NCBI GenBank assembly: GCA_031259035.1
Contig: JAIRLZ010000008.1
Span: 1-15,120, forward strand
Source: Treponema sp.
GTDB lineage: Bacteria > Spirochaetota > Spirochaetia > Treponematales > Breznakiellaceae
Reading direction: 5' to 3'
Length of the DNA: 15,120 nucleotides
Part shown: positions 1 to 6,499 of the stretch, piece after piece
Numbering within the stretch: the stretch's first letter is position 1
Layout: the number at the start of each line of letters is the position of its first letter
Made by a program: the position numbers and the translations under genes
The notes under the pieces: generated by a model
Told to the model about the DNA's origin: nothing
Databases searched by the model: none
The model's input: only the letters and a program-made list of their open reading frames with translations

Positions 1-312
1 AAAAAGAACACGGCGGCTATCGTGGCGTTTTTGAACAGGGACGGCCAAACCGGAGCGGCGCAAATCTGCGTCGATCTCCACAGCAATGGATTCAACGACT
101 GGTTTTTGCCCAGCAAGGGCGAGCTTGGCATGATGTACCGGAACTTGAAGATGAAAAACTTGGGCGGTTTTAAAGATGCATGGTACTGGTCTTCATCGCA
201 GTCCGACAACAGTTACGCGTGGCGTCAGAATTTCAGCGATGGCGAGCAGGCCGGCAGTCACCCCAGCTACAAGACATACGGTTATTCGGTTCGCGCTATC
301 CGGCAGTTTTAG
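1..312 (+). CDS. C-terminal part of a DUF1566/Lcl-domain (C-type-lectin-like fold) protein, cut by the window edge
   Basis: The reading frame is already open at base 1 (K-K-N-T-A-A-I-V...) and ends at TAG 310-312, so about 103 C-terminal residues are visible; the GTG at 22 is internal to the frame and is not the start. Visible hallmarks are W-F-L-P-S-K-G-E-L, then Y-W-S-S-S-Q near residue 62, a run of polar and aromatic residues, and the closing Y-S-V-R-A-I-R-Q-F. This is the usual C-terminus of DUF1566 / Fibrobacter major-paralogous (Lcl) domains, a C-type-lectin-like fold. Treponemes often carry many paralogues as surface or secreted proteins. The N-terminus, signal peptide and upstream neighbours are outside the window, so export cannot be judged. 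Members of this fold are known variable proteins of diversity-generating retroelements; no reverse transcriptase or template repeat is visible here. Family confidence is good, function unknown. Confidence 0.8.
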   Translation, partial: KKNTAAIVAFLNRDGQTGAAQICVDLHSNGFNDWFLPSKGELGMMYRNLKMKNLGGFKDAWYWSSSQSDNSYAWRQNFSDGEQAGSHPSYKTYGYSVRAIRQF

Positions 313-449
313 TCGGTGAAGCGGCAGGCGTTCCATAAAGTATGACCGTTGGTTGCGGGAACCGCCGCGAAAATTAAGAAAGCCTTTCTCAAAACGCGCA
401 GGGCGACAGTTTTGGGAAAGCGGTCTAGCAGCCTGTTGCGCTTGGTTGT

Positions 450-471
450 AAAACGGCGTTTTCAAACCGCC
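450..471 (-). terminator. Weak candidate intrinsic terminator at the end of the ABC ATPase gene
   Basis: Read on the minus strand, GGCG (468-471 side) and CGCC (455-458 side) can pair, with a T/A extension around a single bulge, and the stem is followed by G and TTTT (450-453). It overlaps the ABC ATPase stop codon at 462-464. The stem is short and the U-tract has only four residues, so this is tentative. The remaining spacer 313-449 to the convergent DUF1566-type gene shows no gene that I can support. Confidence 0.3.
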
Positions 472-2153
472 ATTTTGTTTGTCATAGCTTGGGTGACGCG
501 GGTTTTGTACTCGTGAAGGGAAGCGCGATCCTCCACGAGGATTCGCGCTGAAAACGCGCCGTTGTTCAAAACAAGAATTTCATCAGAGACTTCAAGAAGC
601 TCGTCAATGTCTGTGGAAAAAAGCAAAATGGCGGTATGCCCGGCGTTATTATGCCGCGCGACGGAACGCAACCTTTCCGCGAGCGCTTTCCGCGCCCGTG
701 CGTCCAACCCCCAGCCCGGTTCGGATAAGACGAGCAGGCTTCCCCGCTCCACCGGCGGTTTCGCCGCTCCGTTTGCGGCGTCGGGAGGCGCCGGACGGGG
801 AGAAGCCTCCGTCAGAGCCTCCAATTCGGCAAGCTCGCGCTCCAAAAGCAGCTTCTGCAATTGACCGCCCGAAAAAGACGAGGCCGCTTCCCGCATCAAG
901 CGGACGCAACCGGCTTTCGCCATGATTTTTTGCGCCCATGAGTCAAGGAACGGCTTGTCGAGAAAAAAAGAGCGCGTGGGCTGCCTCCGGTGGGCGTGAA
1001 CAACAAGGTTGTCCCAAATGGAAAGATCCATCGCAAGGCAGGCGTTTGTACGGTCGGCGTTTAGATACGCCATACCCGCGCCGCGGAACATCGCAGGCGC
1101 CCCGCCGCGCTTTTCTGAAGGCGCTTTCGTGTTATTGAGCATGACGCTGCCTGACTTGACTGGAAGCAACCCCACAAGCGCCAGTTCCAGCGTTTCAAGC
1201 CCGCTGTCTCTGACGCCCGCTATGCCGGTGATGCTGCCGGAGCGAATCTCCATGTCAATGTTGCGGACAAACGGTTTGTCCGGCGGTTCCACCGTAAGGT
1301 TTTTGACGGAAAGAATCACGCTTTGCGCGTTTTGCGCGCTTTGTCCGCTCCGCGCCGCCTTTGAGTCGGCGCCGGCAGTATCAAACGATGCGCCGGCGCG
1401 AGGCGGGTCCCCAAACATAAGCCCGTTGAGCGTTTTCACATCAGCGGTTTTCGCGTCCAACGCCGCGACTGTTTTTCCGGCGCGGAGAACCGTTATCCTG
1501 TCGGCAAACGAGAGAACTTCATCCAGCTTGTGGGAAATAATGATCAGAGAAAAGCCGCTCCGCTTCAACCTGTCAAAGAGAGCGAAAAGCCGCTCCGCTT
1601 CGGCCTGGGAGATGACGGCGGTCACTTCATCAAAGATAAGAATGCGGCATCTCCGAAGGAGCAGGTTGACAATGGCCGCGCATTGCCTCTGACCAACAGA
1701 CAGTCCGCCCGCCCGCCTATCAAGGGGAAGATCGAAACCCCATTGGGCGCACAGATCACGCGCGCGCGTCCGTTGCAGTACGGGGCGGACAAAAAATCCG
1801 TTCTCCGCGCCCAGCGCGCAGTTTTCCCAGACCATAAGATCGGGAACAAAAGACGGATGCTGCCGCACCATGCCGACGCCGCTGTTGAGCGCGTCTTTCG
1901 GAGATGAGAAACGGCGTTCCACATTGTTTATGATAATACGCCCGCTTGAGGGAGGCAAGCTGCCGGCGAGGATATGCATAAGCGTTGACTTGCCCGCCCC
2001 GTTCTCTCCTACAAGCGCGTGGATCTCGCCCTCGCGGAGGTTAAAATCCGCGTTGTCAAGCGCGTGAACTCCATTTGTTGGGAATCGCTTGGTTATATGA
2101 ACGAGGCGTACCACTGACGGCGAGCGTTTAGGAGATCGCCGTATCAAGCGCAA
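462..2153 (-). CDS. Double-domain ABC transporter ATPase, nucleoside/simple-sugar importer family (PnrB/YufO-like)
   Basis: This 563-residue protein holds two fused ABC ATPase halves and would power an inner-membrane importer. First half: Walker A GENGAGKST (49-57), Q-loop Q98, signature LSVGQRQ (151-157), Walker B ILIFDE (171-176), switch H208. Second half from about 280: the P-loop position reads GVRDSGLET with no lysine, as is normal for the second half of this family; signature FSGGQLQK (427-434); Walker B-like LLVLSEPGWGLD (about 473-484). Between signature and Walker B there is a Pro/Ala-rich insertion of about 25 residues. The stop codon of deoD lies inside the 5' end of this gene, which with deoD's function suggests purine nucleoside import; in T. 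pallidum the related PnrB works with receptor PnrA and two permeases. The start is uncertain: TTG 2153 (26-bp overlap with deoD, weak ribosome site) or GTG 2114, which would begin at V-V-R-L-V-H-I. No permease gene follows. Confidence 0.88.
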   Translation of the reverse strand: MRLIRRSPKRSPSVVRLVHITKRFPTNGVHALDNADFNLREGEIHALVGENGAGKSTLMHILAGSLPPSSGRIIINNVERRFSSPKDALNSGVGMVRQHPSFVPDLMVWENCALGAENGFFVRPVLQRTRARDLCAQWGFDLPLDRRAGGLSVGQRQCAAIVNLLLRRCRILIFDEVTAVISQAEAERLFALFDRLKRSGFSLIIISHKLDEVLSFADRITVLRAGKTVAALDAKTADVKTLNGLMFGDPPRAGASFDTAGADSKAARSGQSAQNAQSVILSVKNLTVEPPDKPFVRNIDMEIRSGSITGIAGVRDSGLETLELALVGLLPVKSGSVMLNNTKAPSEKRGGAPAMFRGAGMAYLNADRTNACLAMDLSIWDNLVVHAHRRQPTRSFFLDKPFLDSWAQKIMAKAGCVRLMREAASSFSGGQLQKLLLERELAELEALTEASPRPAPPDAANGAAKPPVERGSLLVLSEPGWGLDARARKALAERLRSVARHNNAGHTAILLFSTDIDELLEVSDEILVLNNGAFSARILVEDRASLHEYKTRVTQAMTNKMAV

Positions 2154-2832
2154 TCTCTATCATTTGGGTCAATGTCCGCTGTCTTTCGTCGGCTGTCGTC
2201 GTTTCTCCTGTGATCATGTGATCGGAAATGGTGAGCAGGGCGAGGGCTTGCCGCCTGTATTTCGCCGCCAGGGTGTAGAGTTCAGCCGTCTCCATTTCAA
2301 GCGCGAGGCAGCCGAATTTCGCCCACAGTTTCCAGTCATCAGGATTTTCAGCGTAGAACATGTCCGAAGAAACAACGGCGCCCGTTTTCACCTCCCATCC
2401 TTTCGCGGCCGCAATGTCATAGGCTGTTTTTAGCAGAGGGAAAGAGGCCGCCGGCGCGAAGCTCCTGCCTCCAAAGCGGATGCTGTTCGCGCCCGAATCG
2501 GTTGACGCGGCGGTCGCCAAAACCACGTCGCGCACGTTAATGTCGTCCTGAATGGAGCCGGCGGTGCCGATGCGGATGGCTTTCTGGACATTGTATTCAC
2601 GGAACAGCTCATGTACGTAAATGGAAATTGAGGGGATGCCCATGCCCGTTCCCTGCACTGACACGGGTTTGCCTTTGTAAAAACCGGTGTAGCCAAATAT
2701 ATTACGCACCGCCGTATACCGGCGGGCGTTTTCAAGAAACGTCTCCGCTATGAATTGCGCGCGCAACGGATCCCCAGGCAAGAGAATCGCTTCGGCGATT
2801 TCACCCGGTTTTGCCGCGATATGAGTTGACAT
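2128..2832 (-). CDS. deoD: Purine nucleoside phosphorylase, DeoD type
   Basis: It cleaves purine (deoxy)ribonucleosides with phosphate to the free base and (deoxy)ribose-1-phosphate, a cytosolic salvage step; the family works as a hexamer. The 234-residue length equals the usual DeoD size and the residue numbering matches the E. coli enzyme: H4, G20 and R24 in LPGDPLRA, the R-I-G-T-A-G phosphate-site region near 87-92, E179-M180-E181 for ribose and base binding, and the general acid D204 in S-D-H. The ATG at 2832 is preceded by a strong AAAGGAGC site about 9 nt upstream. It is first in a two-gene minus-strand unit with the nucleoside-type ABC ATPase, so import and phosphorolysis are probably coupled. 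It is divergent from the outer-membrane barrel gene at 2958. An extended -10 (TGCTATTCT) just upstream could drive it. Confidence 0.96.
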   Translation of the reverse strand: MSTHIAAKPGEIAEAILLPGDPLRAQFIAETFLENARRYTAVRNIFGYTGFYKGKPVSVQGTGMGIPSISIYVHELFREYNVQKAIRIGTAGSIQDDINVRDVVLATAASTDSGANSIRFGGRSFAPAASFPLLKTAYDIAAAKGWEVKTGAVVSSDMFYAENPDDWKLWAKFGCLALEMETAELYTLAAKYRRQALALLTISDHMITGETTTADERQRTLTQMIEIALDTAIS

Positions 2833-2855
2833 AATGGGTTGCTCCTTTCACGGAA

Positions 2856-2864
2856 AGAATAGCA
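2856..2864 (-). promoter_or_regulatory. deoD: Candidate extended -10 element for deoD
   Basis: On the minus strand the bases read TGCTATTCT, matching the TGn plus TATAAT-like form of an extended -10. A weak TTCCCA lies 17 bp upstream as a possible -35. Predicted initiation near 2849 would give a leader of about 18-20 nt that just contains the AAAGGAGC ribosome site. Motif reading only. Confidence 0.35.
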
Positions 2865-2918
2865 TAGTTGGCGGAATATGGGAAGGGGGAAATTTTTCGC
2901 TATACGGGCGGACGTCTC

Positions 2919-2947
2919 TTGATCCTTGAAAAAGAACTCCTTATAAT
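2919..2947 (+). promoter_or_regulatory. Candidate sigma70-type promoter for the first barrel gene
   Basis: TTGATC (2919-2924) and a perfect TATAAT (2942-2947) are separated by 17 bp. The expected start of transcription is near 2953-2955, only 3-5 nt before the ATG at 2958, so the mRNA may be practically leaderless. The bases before the ATG (TAGAGAC) give at best a weak ribosome site. Confidence 0.55.
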
Positions 2948-2957
2948 ACATAGAGAC

Positions 2958-4589
2958 ATGAAGTTCCGCAAGCGTTGTATGTTTCTTTTTCTTATATTTT
3001 TTCCGCTTCCCGCGGTCGCTTCGCCTTTCACCATGATTTCGGCGGGCGATCCGGCGTTGGAAGACCTGCGTTTTCTGGCGATTCAGTCGGGAACAAGTTT
3101 GCTGTCTTTAACGCCGCCGCTTTCGCGGGACGAGACGCTGCTCATGTTGCAAGACATTGACGCGGACAACTTGGACCCTGCCGGCGCGGCGGCGTACAAC
3201 CGCGTCATGGAAGCGCTCAATCCAAAGCCGCTCTACTCAAGCGGGTTTCTCAGCGTGGACGCCCACATACAAGCCGGCGTAGAAGGGCGAGTGCGGACAA
3301 ATCCCGCTGTTCCATGGACGCACAGCGACAAGGACAGCCCTCCACTGCTGGCGGCGCCCGTGAATGTGTATTTTGCGGATAGGGCGCAGATGGTTATAGA
3401 GCCTATTTTGGCGCGGTCGAGATCGTATTTCAATGAAGCCGGCGCGTATGTTGGATCGAACATCCCATCTGACGCGGGACAGATCGACGTAACCATGCCC
3501 TTGCGCGCCTTTTTTGCCGCTGGCGGTTCATGGTGGAATTTTGAAATAGGGAGGGACCGGCTTTCCTATGGACTTGGACGCTCCGGCAACATGGCTGTTT
3601 CAGATACGCCCGATTATTATGACATGGCGCGGTTTTCGGCGTTCTCATCAACAATTAAGTACTCGTTTATGGTGAGTCAGATGCCGCTTGCGATAGAGCC
3701 AATAATGGGCGCGGACGTACAAGAAGGCGCTCTCACCAGCACGACTCAACGGCACCTTTACGTTCATAGACTTGATTTCCGGCTGTTCAAACGGGTGTCT
3801 CTTGGACTTACGGAAGGAGTGATGGTAGGAAATTCTTCGCTTGAGCTGCGTTTTCTCAATCCTTTGGCGATATTTCACTCTTTTGCGGCGTGGCGTGATT
3901 ATGGTGAATGGGGACAGAATGAAGGCGGCAAGCGCGCGGATATGGTGGGATCGCTTTTTTCGCTTGACGCAAGCTGGGCTGTGCCGCCCTCCCTTGTGGC
4001 GTATGGTCAATTTGTGATGAATGAATGGTCCACGCCATATGAACTTGAACATTGGCCCGATATGCAGGCGCCTAACGCGACCGGTTTTTTGGCCGGGCTG
4101 GAATACACCCGCGATCTTGCGGGCTGGGGCGCGTCTTTTTACGCGGAATACATGTATGCCGACCCTTACCTCTATATCCTTTCCACCCCGTTTGGAAGCT
4201 ATATATGGATGCGCCGGATTTCCGACAGCGAGCCTCTGCGGTACCTGTGGATAGGGCATCCAGAGGGCAGGGACACCATGTTGTATATGATGGGCGCGAG
4301 GTTCTCAAAAGAAAACCTCGTCTTTTCTCTGAATGCCGCTTTTGTCCAAAAAGGGGAGCATACGCTTCTGTGGGATTGGAATATGGGAAAGGGATATAAT
4401 GATCAGAAAACGCCAAGCGGCGTACCGGAAAATAAACTGACCCTTGCCGTTGGGTCAAACTGGAAGCCCCTCGCCTGGCTGGAGCTTTCAGCCCATGTGG
4501 GCGGAAGCGTTATTTTCAACTATGGGCATACATCCGGCGCGCGGGAACATGGGTTTGACGTGATGATACGCGCAACGTGTACGTATTAA
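2958..4589 (+). CDS. Exported outer-membrane beta-barrel protein, Wzi-like superfamily (first of a tandem pair)
   Basis: I start the protein at ATG 2958 because it opens with a clear signal peptide: a basic M-K-F-R-K-R, a hydrophobic core, and A-V-A-S before P-F. The frame is open further upstream (TTG 2868), but that would bury the signal sequence and start before the promoter. The protein is 543 residues: a short helical N-terminal part (about 25-95), then a long series of alternating aromatic and glycine-rich strands ending in a terminal tyrosine, as expected of a barrel inserted by the BAM complex. Blocks such as I-G-R-D-R-L-S-Y-G (about 197) and R-F-L-N-P-L-A-I-F, followed late by G-H-P-E-G-R-D, resemble the Wzi/capsule-assembly barrel family. 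Treponemes are not known for capsules, so capsule binding should not be assumed. It is followed after 172 bp by a paralogue. Function unknown. Confidence 0.75.
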   Translation: MKFRKRCMFLFLIFFPLPAVASPFTMISAGDPALEDLRFLAIQSGTSLLSLTPPLSRDETLLMLQDIDADNLDPAGAAAYNRVMEALNPKPLYSSGFLSVDAHIQAGVEGRVRTNPAVPWTHSDKDSPPLLAAPVNVYFADRAQMVIEPILARSRSYFNEAGAYVGSNIPSDAGQIDVTMPLRAFFAAGGSWWNFEIGRDRLSYGLGRSGNMAVSDTPDYYDMARFSAFSSTIKYSFMVSQMPLAIEPIMGADVQEGALTSTTQRHLYVHRLDFRLFKRVSLGLTEGVMVGNSSLELRFLNPLAIFHSFAAWRDYGEWGQNEGGKRADMVGSLFSLDASWAVPPSLVAYGQFVMNEWSTPYELEHWPDMQAPNATGFLAGLEYTRDLAGWGASFYAEYMYADPYLYILSTPFGSYIWMRRISDSEPLRYLWIGHPEGRDTMLYMMGARFSKENLVFSLNAAFVQKGEHTLLWDWNMGKGYNDQKTPSGVPENKLTLAVGSNWKPLAWLELSAHVGGSVIFNYGHTSGAREHGFDVMIRATCTY

Positions 4590-4592
4590 TCG

Positions 4593-4633
4593 CCGGCGCG
4601 TCCGCACATCCGCCGCGTATACACCCGCGCCGG
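4593..4633 (+). other. GC-rich inverted repeat after the first barrel gene
   Basis: CCGGCGCG (4593-4600) and CGCGCCGG (4626-4633) can form an 8-bp stem with a 25-nt loop, starting 4 bases after the stop codon. No U-tract follows closely (TTTT only at 4649-4652), so it is not a clear intrinsic terminator; it could be a weak attenuating or processing structure between the paired barrel genes. Confidence 0.3.
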
Positions 4634-4704
4634 GGCGATGAGACGCTGTTTTAACATTTGGAAAAAGCGGCTGAAATTCGCTCTTTCCTTTTAATCTAAC
4701 GTTA

Positions 4705-4741
4705 TTTCCCCGCAAGCGGCGGTTCGCGCGTTGTGGGGAAA
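4705..4741 (+). promoter_or_regulatory. Leader hairpin just upstream of the second barrel gene's ribosome binding site
   Basis: TTTCCCCGCAA (4705-4715) pairs with TTGTGGGGAAA (4731-4741) over 11 bp with one G-U pair, leaving a 15-nt GC-rich loop. Only a few bases separate it from the AAAGGAG ribosome site at 4746-4752. There is no U-tract, so it looks like an mRNA stability or translation-control element rather than a terminator. No known riboswitch consensus was recognised, and no convincing promoter was seen in 4590-4704. Confidence 0.5.
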
Positions 4742-4761
4742 CCTTAAAGGAGTGAAGTTTT

Positions 4762-6393
4762 ATGAAGCGATTCCAGTTTGCATTCGCTTTTTGTGCGCTG
4801 GTTTTCACCTTTGGAACGCAGCTTGGAGCGCCGCTTGGAGCGCAGATCATCCATGATCCTAATGACAGAATCTACAAGGATATTGACCGGTGGGCGGCGA
4901 ATGGATACATAACACAGTCCCTGCCGTTGATCCGCCCCTATCCGATACAGCTTTTTGACGAGTTGTTGGACGATGTGATTGAGCGGGGCGGCGTTGAGGA
5001 TCGGGAAAAAGCCGCGGCGTATAAGGCGGAACTTGCCCCAACGTCCCGCTTCTTGCATGTGGGCGTTCAGGCTGAGGTTGTTGGGCAAGACGACAACACC
5101 ATGCTGACGCTTGCGCCGAGCGTTGACGGCAATTTTCGGCTTATGGATTGGATCACCGCCAGTTACTTTTTTAGCTTCTACGCTTCGGAAGGAACGCCCG
5201 GCGAAGAACTGCGAGTCCCCGGAACGTATTCTCCATTTCCTGATCTCATTCTCGATAATGCAAATGCGGGGAACTTCTGGTTTTATCCTGATTGGACGTC
5301 AGCCACGGCTTTTGGAAGCAGCCGCCTTTATTTTCAAGCGGGCGTAACCCGCACCGCAATAGGCCCCTTTTATGAAAACAGTACGGTAGTTGGACCCCAA
5401 GCCGGACGCGCCGGACATTTCAGCCTCAATTATCGACACTCCAAAGGATCTTTTGAAATGCTGCTTATGACGCTCACCGCTTCCAATGATTTTGGAGAGG
5501 GCAAATTTCCCAACAAGTACCTTATATTTCACTCGATTAATTTTAATCCGTCGCCGAATTTTGAATTCGGGTTGCAAGAATCGGTGATATGGGGCGGGCG
5601 CATGGAATATCTGTATCTTGTTCCCTTTGCGGTGTTGTTTACATCGCAAGCCCTCAGCGATTTTGGAGACAACTCTTTCATTGGTTTTCACATGCGATGG
5701 GACATCCCCGGTCATATCCAATTGCTTGGGCAGCTTTATGTGGATGATTTTCATTTCAATGACTTTATGCGTTTTAAGTGGAACACCAAGTACAAATTTT
5801 CCGGTCAGTTGGGGCTTACATGGGCGCCGCCGGAAAGCCCGCTTGCATCGCTTCAGGCGGATTATACCATCATCTTCCCGTACATGTATTCGCATTGGAA
5901 TGTACCGGACGCTGACCGTTATGAGAAAGAAAAGCCGAATTATCTCATCTATTCTCACGGAGGAAGAAATTTAGGTTCCGAGCTTGACCCGAATTCGCAC
6001 AGGATATCGCTCAAGAGTTCGTGGCGGACGATCCGCGGCCTTGATGTTTCTGCGGCGCTCTATTTCACCCAACACGGGAACGCTTCTGAGAATGTTCCTT
6101 CTGACGGCTGGCTAGAAGATAGAGAGAAAGAAGGGCATGACGGCTCCATCTATGACGACGGTTCCACCAAAAATGGCAACAATTATAGTGAGGCGCGTTT
6201 TCTAACCCAGAAGACCCTTGACACTCGCCTTGCCGCGGGATTGGGGGCGGCGTGGCGTATGCCGTTCTTTTCGTTTGCGGAATTTTCCTTGTTTGCGAAT
6301 TGCATGTTTGAATACGGCTGGAATAGAAATTTAGTGAGGGACAACAACGGCATTGTCAACTATTGGAGTGTAGGCGGTTCGTGGCGGTGGTGA
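4762..6393 (+). CDS. Exported outer-membrane beta-barrel protein, Wzi-like superfamily (second of a tandem pair)
   Basis: The 543-residue product starts at an ATG with an excellent AAAGGAGTG site 9-10 nt upstream. A signal peptide is visible (M-K-R-F, hydrophobic core, cleavage likely after L-G-A before Q-I-I). The mature N-terminus D-P-N-D-R-I-Y-K-D-I-D-R-W-A-A-N-G-Y is a helical periplasmic start common to Wzi-like barrels; from about residue 95 on, alternating aromatic strands run to a terminal tryptophan, a BAM-type C-terminal signal. Shared blocks with the gene before it, in the same order, include F-G-L-Q-E-S-V-I-W-G-G-R followed by L-V-P-F-A-V-L-F (compare L-G-L-T-E-G-V-M-V-G and L-N-P-L-A-I-F) and a late L-G-S-E-L-D-P-N-S-H segment. 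The pair probably arose by duplication and diverged strongly. It meets the minus-strand permease gene tail to tail. Cargo or ligand unknown. Confidence 0.75.
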   Translation: MKRFQFAFAFCALVFTFGTQLGAPLGAQIIHDPNDRIYKDIDRWAANGYITQSLPLIRPYPIQLFDELLDDVIERGGVEDREKAAAYKAELAPTSRFLHVGVQAEVVGQDDNTMLTLAPSVDGNFRLMDWITASYFFSFYASEGTPGEELRVPGTYSPFPDLILDNANAGNFWFYPDWTSATAFGSSRLYFQAGVTRTAIGPFYENSTVVGPQAGRAGHFSLNYRHSKGSFEMLLMTLTASNDFGEGKFPNKYLIFHSINFNPSPNFEFGLQESVIWGGRMEYLYLVPFAVLFTSQALSDFGDNSFIGFHMRWDIPGHIQLLGQLYVDDFHFNDFMRFKWNTKYKFSGQLGLTWAPPESPLASLQADYTIIFPYMYSHWNVPDADRYEKEKPNYLIYSHGGRNLGSELDPNSHRISLKSSWRTIRGLDVSAALYFTQHGNASENVPSDGWLEDREKEGHDGSIYDDGSTKNGNNYSEARFLTQKTLDTRLAAGLGAAWRMPFFSFAEFSLFANCMFEYGWNRNLVRDNNGIVNYWSVGGSWRW

Positions 6394-6402
6394 TGGCGGG
6401 CG

Positions 6403-6448
6403 GCGGCTTAAAGGCTTAAAAAAAGCGCGGGGCGCCGCTTTAAGCCGC
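6403..6448. terminator. Inverted repeat between convergent genes, possible terminator
   Basis: GCGGCTTAAAG (6403-6413) and CTTTAAGCCGC (6438-6448) form a perfect 11-bp stem. Inside the loop, read on the minus strand, a small GCGG/CCGC hairpin (6427-6438) is followed, after two bases, by seven T (6418-6424), which could end transcription arriving from the permease gene. On the + strand no U-tract follows the outer stem. It lies 9 nt after the stop of the second barrel gene. Terminator function is inferred. Confidence 0.45.
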
Positions 6449-6455
6449 TTAGGAA

Positions 6456-6495
6456 CTGTGCAAAATAACATGTGGAACATGTTATTTCCGCACGG
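6456..6495. repeat. Long near-perfect hairpin element in the convergent spacer
   Basis: AAATAACATGT (6463-6473) and ACATGTTATTT (6477-6487) pair perfectly around a 3-nt loop (GGA). Beyond a small A versus CC internal loop, GTGC (6458-6461) pairs with GCAC (6490-6493), and two more pairs (one a T-G wobble) extend it. The element sits 4 nt downstream of the permease stop codon. There is no adjacent U-tract. It may be a 3'-end stabiliser, a dispersed palindromic repeat unit or a protein-binding palindrome. Confidence 0.55.
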
Positions 6496-6499
6496 ATAC

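Noticed and set aside
193..465. A 90-codon minus-strand frame starting at TTG overlapping the ABC ATPase stop, a possible permease remnant
   Set aside because: It runs antisense through the DUF1566-type gene, has only one hydrophobic stretch and no permease motif; no ribosome site fits.
1009..1692. A 227-codon + strand frame opposite the ABC ATPase
   Set aside because: Ser/Arg-rich translation without pattern, fully covered by a gene with intact ABC motifs.
2868..2957. Upstream TTG start adding 30 residues to the first barrel protein
   Set aside because: It would place the signal peptide internally and start before the predicted promoter; ATG 2958 gives a normal exported protein.
3648..4259. 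A 203-codon minus-strand frame opposite the first barrel gene
   Set aside because: Basic, low-information translation with no start signal; the + strand barrel with signal peptide explains the region.
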